In this document: positions 50,338-59,146 of the stretch, piece after piece
Layout: every line of letters begins with the position of its first letter
How positions within the stretch are numbered: the first letter of the stretch is position 1
Source of the DNA: Streptomyces sp. NRRL S-646
Lineage (GTDB): Bacteria > Actinomycetota > Actinomycetes > Streptomycetales > Streptomycetaceae
DNA: 64,000 bases
Direction: 5' to 3'
NCBI RefSeq assembly: GCF_000720765.1
Contig: NZ_JODC01000002.1
Coordinates: forward strand, 336,716-400,715
Translations under genes and position numbers: made by a program
The notes under the pieces: generated by a model
The model's database searches: none
Seen by the model: only the letters and a program-made list of their open reading frames with translations
Told to the model about the DNA's origin: nothing

Positions 50338-50988
50338 ATGTGCTGGAGTGCGACAGCCGATCTCGTGGCGGGTGCCGGGATCACCTGCGTCGGTGTGGCC
50401 TGCGTGGCGCGCGTGCACCGGACCGGCGATCTGCCTCTTGCGGCGCTGCCGTTGCCGCTCGGCGTCCATCAGCTGGTCGAGGCGCGGGTGTGGCAGGTGG
50501 GGGGCGGCACCGGACCCGCCACGGTCGCCTGGGCCGTGATCGCCCTGCCCCTGCTTGCGGTGTGGGTGCCGGCGGCCGTCCTGTGCGCCGTTCCGCGGGA
50601 TGCCACAGCCCGGCTGTCGATTCCCGTGGCGTCCGGCGTCGCGACCGCGGGCGTGCTGGCGTACGCCATCGCCACCCGTCCCGTGCGGGCCGAGATCCGT
50701 GGGCACACCGTCGGCTACGTCATCGGGTTGCCGCATGCGGGTGTGCTCATCGCGGGCTATCTGCTGGCCACGGTCGGCGCGTTGCTGCTGTCCGGAGACC
50801 GCTGGCTGGTGGCGCTCGGCGTGCTGGCCGGGGTGGGCGCGCTGGTGTGCTGGGCGCTGTGGCGGCTGGAGTTCGTCTCGACCTGGTGCGCGTTCGCGGC
50901 GGCGTGCTCGGTGGTGGTGTTCGGGTGGGTGGTGGGCCGGCGGCCGAGGTCTCGCAGCACGGTTCGGCCGACCCCGGACACGGTGTGA
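50338..50988 (+). CDS. Conserved membrane protein (DUF6629-like)
   Basis: A 216-residue protein with the diagnostic start MCWSATADLVAGAGI and six to seven hydrophobic segments (for example residues 10-27, 60-82, 93-110, 130-152, 157-172, 180-198). This start is recurrent in small actinobacterial membrane proteins without known function. It is not obviously operonic with its neighbours. Confidence 0.7.
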   Translation: MCWSATADLVAGAGITCVGVACVARVHRTGDLPLAALPLPLGVHQLVEARVWQVGGGTGPATVAWAVIALPLLAVWVPAAVLCAVPRDATARLSIPVASGVATAGVLAYAIATRPVRAEIRGHTVGYVIGLPHAGVLIAGYLLATVGALLLSGDRWLVALGVLAGVGALVCWALWRLEFVSTWCAFAAACSVVVFGWVVGRRPRSRSTVRPTPDTV

Positions 50989-51155
50989 AGGCGGCACGTC
51001 GAGGACGCCTGCGCGGAGGGGAGACGCAGGTCACATTCGGCCATGTCACAGGGGGTCGGGCCACCCCGTCTCAGAGGGTGTAGCCACTGATGACGGCAGA
51101 GGAGCACGCCATGGACGCGCGACGTGGGAGCACCTCAGAGGGGAAGGGGATCGGC

Positions 51156-52079
51156 GTGAGCAAGGTCGAGGAGTTCGAGGAGCTGCGGCCGCTGCTGTTC
51201 TCGATCGCCTACCGGATCCTGGGCAGTGTGAGTGAGGCCGAGGACGCGGTGCAGGAGTCGTGGCTGCGCTTCGACGGCTCGGCGACCCGACCCGCGTCGA
51301 CCAAGGCGTATCTGTCGGCCGTGGTGACCCGGATCTCGATCGATGTGCTGCGTTCTGCCCGGGTGCGCCGGGAGGAGTATGTCGGGCCGTGGTTTCCCGA
51401 GCCGCTGCTGAGCGATCCGTACCAGGATCCGGCGCGGTCGGTGGAGCTGGCGGACTCGGTGTCGATGGCGGCGCTGGTGCTGCTGGAGCGGCTGAGCCCG
51501 CTGGAGCGGGCGGTGTTCGTGCTGCGAGAGGTGTTCGCCTTCGGGTTCGACGACATCGCGGCGGCGGTGGGGCGTTCGGAGGCGGCATGCCGGCAGCTGC
51601 TGGTACGGGCGCGGCGGCACATGCAGGCGGGACGGCCCCGGTTCGCGGCGGACCGTGAGGACCGTGAGGAGCTGGCGACACGGTTCTTCGACGCGCTGAA
51701 GAACGGCGATGTCGGCGGGCTGCAGAACCTGCTGGCCGCCGACGTTCAGCTGGTCGGGGACGGCGGCGGCAAGGCCCCGCAGCTGGCCAAGGCGGTCATG
51801 GGCGCCGAGAACGTGGCCCGGCTGCTGGGCACGGTCTTCCCCTGGCTGATCCGGATCGACGTGACGTTCGAACTGCACGAGGTCAACGGCCAGCCCGGCG
51901 CGATCTTCCGCGACCGGGACGGCAGGGTCCTGCAGACCATGGCCCTCGAGCTGCTCGACGGCCGGATCCAGACCATCCGCGCGGTGATCAACCCCGACAA
52001 GCTCGGCCACCTCGGCCCGGTCGGCGACGCCTGGGCCGTCGACCGCGAGGTGAAACAGGCCCGACGGCAGAGCGACTGA
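51156..52079 (+). CDS. SigJ-like ECF sigma factor with SnoaL-type C-terminal domain
   Basis: A 307-residue ECF sigma factor. Region 2 is at residues 5-75 (RPLLFSIAYRILGSVSEAED, DAVQESWLRF), region 4 at about 110-165 (LSPLERAVFVLREVFAFGFD, IAAAVGRSEAACRQLLVRAR), and a SnoaL-like domain at 180-295. ECF41/SigJ members use this C-terminal extension in place of an anti-sigma factor. GTG at 51156 follows GAAGGGG and matches the usual family start; upstream ATGs at 51090 and 51111 are alternatives. No carboxymuconolactone-type ECF41 partner gene is adjacent. Confidence 0.9.
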   Translation: MSKVEEFEELRPLLFSIAYRILGSVSEAEDAVQESWLRFDGSATRPASTKAYLSAVVTRISIDVLRSARVRREEYVGPWFPEPLLSDPYQDPARSVELADSVSMAALVLLERLSPLERAVFVLREVFAFGFDDIAAAVGRSEAACRQLLVRARRHMQAGRPRFAADREDREELATRFFDALKNGDVGGLQNLLAADVQLVGDGGGKAPQLAKAVMGAENVARLLGTVFPWLIRIDVTFELHEVNGQPGAIFRDRDGRVLQTMALELLDGRIQTIRAVINPDKLGHLGPVGDAWAVDREVKQARRQSD

Positions 52080-52167
52080 CCTCGGCCGGGCGGCACGTCG
52101 CTCCGGCTCGGCGGAGAGCTATGCCTGCTGATGACGCGGCCGTCTGCCGAAGCTGCGCCTGTCGGTG

Positions 52168-52422
52168 TCAGTGCCAGCCGAAGCGGCGGTCCACCAGGGC
52201 TGCGAACTCCTCCAGGGTCAGTAGGGCGTCGCCGTTCTGGTCGGCGGCGTCGAAGAGGGCGGAGGAGGCGTCGGCGTCCCCCAGGGCCCAGAACGGCAGG
52301 TCCCCCGACGCGGCCAGGGTCGGGCCCTTGGTCCGCAGGGCGATGATCACCTCGTCGCGGGTCAGTGTTCCGCTGTGGTCGAGGTCGAGCGCCTCGAACA
52401 GTTTCCGCGCCTTGTCACTCAT
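52168..52422 (-). CDS. Small EF-hand calcium-binding protein
   Basis: An 84-residue protein with two EF-hands: DLDHSGTLTRDE near residue 15 and DQNGDALLTLEE near residue 62, each with acidic residues at positions 1, 3, 5 and 12 or conservative replacements. ATG at 52422 is chosen, with a G-rich stretch upstream; ATG at 52449 is possible. It is probably a cytoplasmic calcium buffer or sensor. Confidence 0.85.
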   Translation of the reverse strand: MSDKARKLFEALDLDHSGTLTRDEVIIALRTKGPTLAASGDLPFWALGDADASSALFDAADQNGDALLTLEEFAALVDRRFGWH

Positions 52423-52491
52423 CTTGTCGCCCCCGTTCCTTTCATCCATGAGAACGCCTCTCCCGCCACCCGCGTTCCCTGCCGCGCCCGC

Positions 52492-54558
52492 CTAGAGGGC
52501 CCGGGCGACGAGCAGGGCGACGTCGTCGTGGTCGTCGGGGTGGCGCAGGCCGTAGAGCAGGAGGTCGCAGGTCTCCTCAAGGGGCCGTTGGGGTTCGTCG
52601 AGGAAGCTGAGGAGGACGTCGAGGCGGTCGTCGATGGGGTGGAGACGGGTCTCGACGAGACCGTCGGTGTACAGGACCAGCAGGTCACCGGGGTCGAGCC
52701 GGGCGGTCGTCGTCTCGAAGGAGACGCCGCCGACGCCGAGCGGGGCGCCGGCGGGCAGGTCGAGCAGCTCGGGGGCGCGGCCGGGGCCGGCCAGGGCGGG
52801 CGGCATGTGGCCGGCGTTGGCGAACTGGCACTGCCGTGTGCGGGGGTCGTACACGGCGTAGAGGCAGGTGACGATGTAGTGCTCCAGATCGCAGGTGATC
52901 TTGTCGAGGTGCTGGAGCACGGCGTCGGGGGCGAGGTCGAGGTCTGCGTAGGCGCAGGTGGCGGTGCGCAGCCGGCCCATGGTGGCGGCGGCGTCGATGC
53001 CGTTGCCCATGACGTCGCCGACGACCAGTGCGGTCCGGTCGTCGTCGAGGGGGATGACGTCGTACCAGTCGCCGCCGACCTCGCTGGTGGCCTGGGCCGG
53101 CTGGTAGCGGGAGGCGAGTTCGAGCCCAGCGTGCTCGGGCGGGTGGTCGGGCAGCAGGCTGCGCTGGAGGGTGAGGGCGGTGTTGCGCACGCTCTGGAAC
53201 CAGCGCGCGTTGTCGATGGCCACGGCCGCGCGCCCGGCCAGCTCGCTCGCGAGGACGACGTCGTCCTCGTCGAAGGGGAGCGGGTTGGTGGTGCGCTTGA
53301 GGTCCAGGGCGCCGAGTATCTCGCCGTGCGCGATCAGCGGTACCGCGAGGTAGGAGTGGACGCCGGCCCGGGCCAGCAGGGTGCCGGCCTCGGCGTCCCG
53401 GGCGATGCGGGGCAGATCGCGGTCGCCGACGTGCCGCACCAGGACCGGTCGGCCGGTGTGCACGCACAGGGTGACCAGGCGGTCCCCGTCGTAGGCCGCG
53501 AGGCCGCCGGGCGGGTCGGCGGCGCGCAGCGCCACGGTCGGCTGGGCCGCCTTGAGCGCGAGGGCGCGGAAGAGCTCCGGGCCGTCGTCGGGTCTGCGTG
53601 AGCGGCGGCAGGCCAGCGCGGAGTCGAGGACGTCCACGGCGACCACGTCGGCGAGCTGCGGCACGGCGATCTCGGCCAGCTCGCGGGCGGTCTCCTCCAC
53701 CTCCAGCGTGGTGCCCACGCGTACCGAGGCGTCGGCGATGAGGGCGAGGCGGCGCCGGGCCCGGTCGGCCTCGGCGGCCGCCCGGTGCCGTTCGGTGACG
53801 TCGACGACCGAGGCGGCCGCACCGAGCACCCGCCCGCCCGGGTCCTCCAGGCGGTAGAAGGAGAGCGACCAGGCGTGTTCGTGGTCGGGGTCGGTCGGTG
53901 GGCGGCCCACGTGGTACTGGTCGAGCAGCGGGGTCCCGGTGGTGAGCACCTGGAGCAGCGCGCTCTCGATGGTGCCGACGTCGGGCAGCGGCAGCGTCTC
54001 CCTCAGAGCGCGGCCCACATGGTCCTCGGCGGGGATGCCGTCGATGCGCTCCAGCGCCGGGTTGACCAGGAGGTACCGCATATCGGGGTCCAGCAGGGCG
54101 AGGCCGATCGGGGACTGGTTGATCAGCCGCTCGCACAGGGCCAGATCGGTCTCGACGCGCTGCAGCAGATTGTGGTCGGCGGCGATACCGAGGGCGTACA
54201 CGTCCCCGAGATCGTCCTGGAGCCGCATGTTGCGGAACTCCATCAGGCGCGTGCTGCCGTCCTTGTGCCGGATGGGGAAGGCGCCCGCCCAGCTCCGGCC
54301 GGTCTCCAGCACCTCCGTGAACAGCTTGACCACCGACTTCAGATGCTCGGGGTGGATGAACAGCCGGGCCGCGTACTTGCCGAGCGCCTCCTGTGCGCTG
54401 TATCCGAACAGCTCCTCGGCCTGCGGGGTCCAGAACACGATGCGTCCCTCGGCGTCGACGACCGTCGCGGCCACGCTCAGGACATCCAGCAGACCGGTCG
54501 GCTGGGGCGGCTCGAAGTCGTCCGCAGCACTGTCGGACCGGAAGGATTCGGCTGTCAT
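52492..54558 (-). CDS. PAS-PAS-GAF-SpoIIE phosphatase
   Basis: A 688-residue sensor phosphatase. PAS 1 at about 25-135 (GRIVFWTPQAEELFGYSAQE), PAS 2 at 150-265, GAF at 280-450 and PP2C/SpoIIE at 470-688 (VGGDWYDVIPLDDDRTALVV, GDVMGNGIDAAATMG, NAGHMPPAL, LVLYTDGLVE, DDVALLV). It lacks a kinase domain. It is divergently transcribed from the related protein at 54760, with a 201-base shared control region. Confidence 0.92.
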   Translation of the reverse strand: MTAESFRSDSAADDFEPPQPTGLLDVLSVAATVVDAEGRIVFWTPQAEELFGYSAQEALGKYAARLFIHPEHLKSVVKLFTEVLETGRSWAGAFPIRHKDGSTRLMEFRNMRLQDDLGDVYALGIAADHNLLQRVETDLALCERLINQSPIGLALLDPDMRYLLVNPALERIDGIPAEDHVGRALRETLPLPDVGTIESALLQVLTTGTPLLDQYHVGRPPTDPDHEHAWSLSFYRLEDPGGRVLGAAASVVDVTERHRAAAEADRARRRLALIADASVRVGTTLEVEETARELAEIAVPQLADVVAVDVLDSALACRRSRRPDDGPELFRALALKAAQPTVALRAADPPGGLAAYDGDRLVTLCVHTGRPVLVRHVGDRDLPRIARDAEAGTLLARAGVHSYLAVPLIAHGEILGALDLKRTTNPLPFDEDDVVLASELAGRAAVAIDNARWFQSVRNTALTLQRSLLPDHPPEHAGLELASRYQPAQATSEVGGDWYDVIPLDDDRTALVVGDVMGNGIDAAATMGRLRTATCAYADLDLAPDAVLQHLDKITCDLEHYIVTCLYAVYDPRTRQCQFANAGHMPPALAGPGRAPELLDLPAGAPLGVGGVSFETTTARLDPGDLLVLYTDGLVETRLHPIDDRLDVLLSFLDEPQRPLEETCDLLLYGLRHPDDHDDVALLVARAL

Positions 54559-54759
54559 CCCGCAACCACCTCCACCGTTCGGCGGGATCCGCGGACCCCG
54601 GCCGGCATCACCGCCACCCGGGTTCCGACCAGCGGCCCTTCCATGCTCCCTCCGGTCAGGGCAGTGCGGAAGCGCTGCGGGCCGGGCGGGAGCGCCCGCC
54701 AGGGCCGTGCACATCGGGCGGACTAGCAGGAACATGGTCCTGTAGAGGACGGCACCCGG

Positions 54760-57231
54760 ATGGCACCCATGGATCCTGCGCGAGAAACATCCGAAGGGCC
54801 GGCGCCCTCGGGACCGCGCGAACTCCTCGACGCGTCCACCGACGCGGCGGCGGTCGTGTCCGCGGCGGGCGTCGTGCTCGGCTGGACCCGGGGTGCCGAA
54901 GCACTGCTCGGCCACTCCGCCTCCGAGGTGGTCGGCGGCTCCGCCGCACGCCTGGTGGCGATGCCCGCCGACCCGGTACGGGTGGCCCGTGTGGCGGAGC
55001 GGTGTCGCGCCGGTATGGGATGGAGCGGTCTCATCTCCGTACGGCACCGCGACGGCCGGACCCTCGATGTCGACCTGCGGGTCTCCGCGTCCTTCCGTGT
55101 CGGCGGGGACGAGTGCTTCCTGATGTCGGCGCGGGCGCGGCGGGAGCAGTGGTCGATCGGCCAGTCCGTCCTCGACGGGTTCCTGACCCGTTCCCCGATC
55201 GGCATGGCGGTGATGGACCAGGAGCTGCGCTACGTCTGGCTCAACGACACCCTGGAACGCTTCGGCGGAGTGCCCCGCGAGCAGCGGCTGGGACGCCGGC
55301 TGAGCGAACTGCTGCCCGGGCTGCAGGCGGCCGCCATCGAGGGGCTGATGCGCAAGGTCCTGGACACCGGAGTTCCGGTCACCGACTACGAGTACCTGGG
55401 CTGGAGCTGGGCCGACCCCCACCGCCAGCGTGCCTACTCCACGTCCTTCTTCCCCCTGGTGGACGCAGACGACTCCGTCACCGGCGTCTGCTACATGGTC
55501 CAGGACGTCACCGAGCGGTGGTCGGCCCGCCGGCTGCTGACGCTGGTCAACGAGGCCGGAGCCTGCGTCGGCACGACGCTGGACGTGATGCGGACGGCTC
55601 AGGAGCTCGCCGACTTCGCCGTACCCCGCTTCGCCGACTTCGTCGTCGTGGACCTTCTGGAGCCCGTGCTCAGTACCGAAGGGCATGGCGCGTGGCTGAC
55701 GGACGCCGGGCCGGCCACCGTCGGGCCGGTGATGCGCCGCGCCGGAATGAGCTCGGTGCGCGAGGGCTGCCCGGAGGCCGTGGCACGGGTCGGGGACAGG
55801 GCGGGCTTCCTGCCTCCCGCGCACGATGTGAACCTGCTCATCGACGGTGAGCCGATCCTGCTGCCCGTCCTGGATCCGTCCGACGAGCGGTGGATCACCG
55901 AACAGCCCGAACGGGCGGAAAAGATCAAGGAGTTCGGGCTGCACTCCTTGATCGCCGTGCCGATGCGGGCCCGGAACACCGTCCTGGGCATCACCACGTT
56001 CATGCGGTCGCTCAATCCCGTCCAGTTCCAGCCCGACGACGTCCTGCTGGCCCGGGAGCTGGTGGCGCGGGCGGCGCTGTGCGTCGACAACGCCCGCCGC
56101 TACACCCGGGAGCACACCGCGGCGGTCACCCTGCAGCGCAGTCTGCTGCCGCAGGCCCTGACGGGCGGAACCGCGCTGGAGGTGGCCTCCGCCTATCTGC
56201 CGGCGGATCCGACGGACGGCGTGGGCGGCGACTGGTTCGACGTGATCCAGCTGTCCGGGGGGCGGGTCGGCCTCGTGGTCGGCGACGTGGTGGGGCACGG
56301 CATCACCGCCGCGGCGACCATGGGGCGGCTGCGCACCGCGGTGCAGACCCTCGCCGACATGGAACTGCCGCCCGACGAACTGCTCGCCCACCTCGACGAC
56401 CTCGTGCTGCGGCTGAGCGCCGAGCGGACCGACGACGGGACGACCCACCGCAGCAGCACCGCCTTCCTCGGGGCGACCTGCCTGTACGCCGTCTACGACC
56501 CGGTCACCCGGCGGTGCACGATGGCCCGCGCCGGGCACCCGCCGCCCGTTGTCGTGGCCCCGGACGGGCAGGTGTCCTTCCCGGAGCCGCCGGCCGGGCC
56601 GCCGCTCGGACTGGGCGGGATGGCGTTCGAGGCCGCCGAGATCGAGCTCGCCGAGAACAGCCTGATCGGCCTGTACACCGACGGCCTGATCGAGGGCGCC
56701 GACGGCGACATGGAGCTGGGCATGTCCCGGCTCGGCGAGCTGCTGGCCCGCTCCGACACCGACCTCGACGTGCTGTGCACCTCCGCGGTACGGCAACTCG
56801 TGCCCGTGCCGCAGCCCGACGACATCGCCCTCCTTCTGGCCCGCACCCATGGCCTCGGCGCCGACCATGTCGTCTCGTGGCAGGTGCCGGTTGACCCGGC
56901 CGCCGTCGCCGACGTCCGTGCCCGCGCCACCCGCCAGGTGGCGGCCTGGGGGCTGGCGGACCTGGCCATGACGACGGAACTCGTCGTGAGCGAGCTGGTC
57001 ACCAACGCGATCCGCTACGCCGAGCCTCCCATCCGGCTACGACTCATCCGTGACTCCCGCCTGACCTGCGAGGTCGCCGACGCCAGCAGCACGGCCCCCC
57101 GGCTGCGGCATGCCCGCAGCACGGACGAGGGCGGCCGCGGCCTCTTCCTGGTCGCCCAGCTGACCGATCGCTGGGGCGCCCGGTACACGCCCGACGGAAA
57201 GATCATCTGGGCCGAGCAGGAGATTCCCTGA
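54760..57231 (+). CDS. PAS-GAF-SpoIIE phosphatase with C-terminal anti-sigma kinase domain
   Basis: An 823-residue protein: PAS domains at about 25-115 and 140-255, GAF at 265-450, SpoIIE phosphatase at 460-690 (VGGDWFDVIQ, VVGDVVGHGITAAATMG, ARAGHPPP, GLYTDGLIE), and a RsbW-like HATPase at 700-823 (ELVVSELVTNAIRYAEPP; DEGGRGLFLVAQL). Having both phosphatase and kinase in one chain suggests it sets the phosphorylation state of an anti-sigma antagonist by itself. Its GAF-phosphatase junction (VDNARRYTREHTAAVTLQRS) closely matches the truncated gene at 60745. Confidence 0.92.
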   Translation: MAPMDPARETSEGPAPSGPRELLDASTDAAAVVSAAGVVLGWTRGAEALLGHSASEVVGGSAARLVAMPADPVRVARVAERCRAGMGWSGLISVRHRDGRTLDVDLRVSASFRVGGDECFLMSARARREQWSIGQSVLDGFLTRSPIGMAVMDQELRYVWLNDTLERFGGVPREQRLGRRLSELLPGLQAAAIEGLMRKVLDTGVPVTDYEYLGWSWADPHRQRAYSTSFFPLVDADDSVTGVCYMVQDVTERWSARRLLTLVNEAGACVGTTLDVMRTAQELADFAVPRFADFVVVDLLEPVLSTEGHGAWLTDAGPATVGPVMRRAGMSSVREGCPEAVARVGDRAGFLPPAHDVNLLIDGEPILLPVLDPSDERWITEQPERAEKIKEFGLHSLIAVPMRARNTVLGITTFMRSLNPVQFQPDDVLLARELVARAALCVDNARRYTREHTAAVTLQRSLLPQALTGGTALEVASAYLPADPTDGVGGDWFDVIQLSGGRVGLVVGDVVGHGITAAATMGRLRTAVQTLADMELPPDELLAHLDDLVLRLSAERTDDGTTHRSSTAFLGATCLYAVYDPVTRRCTMARAGHPPPVVVAPDGQVSFPEPPAGPPLGLGGMAFEAAEIELAENSLIGLYTDGLIEGADGDMELGMSRLGELLARSDTDLDVLCTSAVRQLVPVPQPDDIALLLARTHGLGADHVVSWQVPVDPAAVADVRARATRQVAAWGLADLAMTTELVVSELVTNAIRYAEPPIRLRLIRDSRLTCEVADASSTAPRLRHARSTDEGGRGLFLVAQLTDRWGARYTPDGKIIWAEQEIP

Positions 57232-57314
57232 CGCGGTGCGGCGGGACCTGCCGGCACGGGCGACTCCATGACAGCTGCGGGACGGCTCCTTGACGGCTGC
57301 CCCCGGGCGACTCC

Positions 57315-57382
57315 TTGACAAGGGGTGAGGGCGACCCGAAACTGGCGTTGCGCTTCGCGCATCAGGTTTCGTAATACGCATC
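57315..57382 (+). promoter_or_regulatory. Promoter and tandem operators of ferredoxin copy 2
   Basis: TTGACA at 57315-57320, 17 bases, -10 GAAACT at 57338. GTTGC-GCTTCGC-GCATC at 57347 and GTTTC-GTAATAC-GCATC at 57366 follow, offset 19. The architecture mirrors 21613-21680. Confidence 0.72.
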
Positions 57383-57391
57383 GAGGTGGTC

Positions 57392-57772
57392 ATGAAGCTT
57401 CCCGCGTGCCGTCTCGCCGATCTGCCGCGAGGCGAGGCGTTCCGGCTCGAGTCCGACCCGGCGGTCGCCGTGTTCCACACCGAGGACGGCGAGCTCTACG
57501 CGATCGACGACACCTGCACCCACCAGGACGCCTCGCTCTCCGAGGGCTGGCTGGAGGGCTGCGAGGTGGAATGCCCGCTGCACGCCTCGAAGTTCGACCT
57601 GCGCACCGGTGCCGTCGACGCCCCGCCGGCCCGACTGTCCGTCCGCACCCACCAGGTCCACGTCGAGGACGGCACGATCTACGTCGACCTGTCCGACGCT
57701 CCGCCGAACCTCCCACCCACGTGCGTCGCCGCCCGCCTCCGAGCGGCCGAGCCCGCGGGTGGGGCCGCGTGA
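57392..57772 (+). CDS. Rieske [2Fe-2S] ferredoxin (copy 2)
   Basis: A 126-residue paralogue of the ferredoxin at 21689. Cluster ligands CTHQDASL and CPLHASKF are intact. ATG at 57392 follows GAGG. As in cluster 1 its stop overlaps a GTG that once began a reductase (GTGAGGACCGTGG), but here the reductase body is gone. It may work with the reductase at 62164. Confidence 0.92.
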   Translation: MKLPACRLADLPRGEAFRLESDPAVAVFHTEDGELYAIDDTCTHQDASLSEGWLEGCEVECPLHASKFDLRTGAVDAPPARLSVRTHQVHVEDGTIYVDLSDAPPNLPPTCVAARLRAAEPAGGAA

Positions 57773-58140
57773 GGACCGTGGCGACCGCCGCCGACGAGTC
57801 CGGTCGCTCCGGCGACAGGCGGCCCGGCGTCGGGGCCGCCAAGCGCTCTGCGGGCTGGGCCGATGTGCGGCTCCGTCGCAGGGCCGCGATCGGCCGTCGA
57901 TCGTCCGTGGGCCCGCGGCGGAGCCGCACATCGCCCCACCCCCGCGCCTTTGAGGGCGCTGTCGTATCGCTGTCGGCTTCGTTCGCTGTCGAGGAGTCTT
58001 GGCCGGCTGCGTCGGCGCGGCGGAGCCGCAGATCGATACAGGCCTGCGCCTTTGAGGGTGCTGCCGTAGCGCAGTCGGCGTTCCCGCGCCCGCGCGGGCC
58101 GGTGGCCGCCGAGGCGGCGCGGAAGGCCGGCTCCTCGTGA
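57769..58140 (+). pseudogene. Repeat-filled remnant frame in place of the ferredoxin reductase
   Basis: GTG at 57769 overlaps the ferredoxin stop exactly as in cluster 1 and gives VRTVA, the same start as the reductase at 22048. From residue 6 the text diverges into arginine- and alanine-rich sequence encoded by family A repeats (two AFEGA segments). The frame stays open for 123 residues and its stop overlaps the folP GTG. It is best seen as a reductase start joined to repeat DNA; a functional product is unlikely. Confidence 0.5.
57861..58068. repeat. Cluster of family A repeats
   Basis: A perfect 15-bp inverted repeat, CGATGTGCGGCTCCG (57861-57875) and its complement (57919-57933), is followed by cgcctttgagggcgctgtcg. 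A second copy at 58018-58068 has gcggcggagccgcagatcg and cgcctttgagggtgctgccg. The repeated parts form direct repeats about 100 bases apart. Confidence 0.8.
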
Positions 58141-59039
58141 CCGCCGCGTTCCAGGCGACCGCCCTGCCGCGGCCGGGGACGCCGGAACTGCATCCGCAAG
58201 GGCTGCCGCGGCCCGGCCGGACGCTGGTCATGGGCGTTGTGAACGTCACCCCGGACTCGTTCTCCGACGGCGGGCTGTCGTTCGCCCCGGAGGCGGCCGT
58301 CGCGCACGGACTTGCGCTGCTCGAGGAGGGGGCGGACATCGTCGACGTGGGCGGGGAGTCGACCCGTCCCGGCGCACAGCGGCCGACGGTGGAGGAGGAG
58401 CTGCGGCGCGTCCTGCCCGTCGTCGCAGAACTCGCCGCGGCGGGCGCCGTCGTCAGCGTCGACACCATGCGGGCCGAGGTCGCCGCCCGCGCGCTCGACG
58501 CGGGCGCACGGCTGATCAACGACGTCTCGGGCGGCCTGGCCGACCCCGCGATGCTGCCGACGATGGCCCGGGCCGAAGCGCCGTACGTGCTGATGCACTG
58601 GCGCGGCCACGCCGCCGCAATGCAGGCGAACGCGGTCTACGGCGACGTCGTCACCGATGTGGTCGACGAACTGCGCCTGAGGGTCGAGGCCGCACTGCAG
58701 GCGGGCATCCGGCCCGGCTGCCTGATAGTCGACCCCGGCCTGGGTTTCGCCAAGGAGGCGGAGCACAACTGGCAGCTGCTGGGCCGCCTCGGGGAAGTCC
58801 ACGCGCTGGGGCACCCCGTCCTGGTGGGTGCATCACGCAAGTCGTTCCTGGGCCGTCTGCTGACAGATCCGGCGACCGGTCGGCCCCGCCCGGCTCAACT
58901 GCGCGACGCCGCAACCACCGCCGTGTCAGTACTCGCGGCCGCACAGGGCGCCTGGTGCCTACGGGTGCACGACGTGACGTCGACACTCGACGCGGTACGG
59001 GTAACGGCACGCTGGGGCGCCGAGACGCCTGCCTTTTAG
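58137..59039 (+). CDS. folP: Dihydropteroate synthase
   Basis: A 300-residue DHPS. All key motifs are present: MGVVNVTPDSFSDGG, VGGESTRPGAQ, VSVDTMRAEVAARAL, INDVSGG, IVDPGLGF and VGASRKSFLG. It joins pterin and p-aminobenzoate to make dihydropteroate. GTG at 58137 overlaps the preceding frame's stop. No other folate biosynthesis gene is nearby, so this may be an additional copy placed to support the folate demand of betaine demethylation (inference). Confidence 0.92.
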   Translation: MTAAFQATALPRPGTPELHPQGLPRPGRTLVMGVVNVTPDSFSDGGLSFAPEAAVAHGLALLEEGADIVDVGGESTRPGAQRPTVEEELRRVLPVVAELAAAGAVVSVDTMRAEVAARALDAGARLINDVSGGLADPAMLPTMARAEAPYVLMHWRGHAAAMQANAVYGDVVTDVVDELRLRVEAALQAGIRPGCLIVDPGLGFAKEAEHNWQLLGRLGEVHALGHPVLVGASRKSFLGRLLTDPATGRPRPAQLRDAATTAVSVLAAAQGAWCLRVHDVTSTLDAVRVTARWGAETPAF

Positions 59040-59098
59040 GGGCGCGGGGCCGTGTCGATGTGCGGCTCCGCCGCGCGGGCGCGACCAGCCACGACGAT
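59040..59098. repeat. Dispersed repeat, family A (reverse orientation)
   Basis: ggggcgcggggc, then cgatgtgcggctccgccgcg and gcgcgaccagccacgac, the reverse complement of the element at 23234. It occupies the gap between folP and iclR copy 2. Confidence 0.75.
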
Positions 59099-59146
59099 GC
59101 CGCAGACGACCGAGGGCACTTCGCGGCACACCCGCGGAGCGAGGCC

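Noticed and set aside
52492..56868. A 1458-residue minus-strand frame extending the PAS-PAS-GAF phosphatase upstream
   Set aside because: The upstream 700+ residues lie antisense to the 54760 phosphatase gene and contain no domain; the real start is ATG at 54558.
57861..58068. CRISPR array
   Set aside because: The repeated units are two or three imperfect, hairpin-forming copies with unequal spacing and are also found elsewhere in the window; there are no regular spacers and no cas genes.
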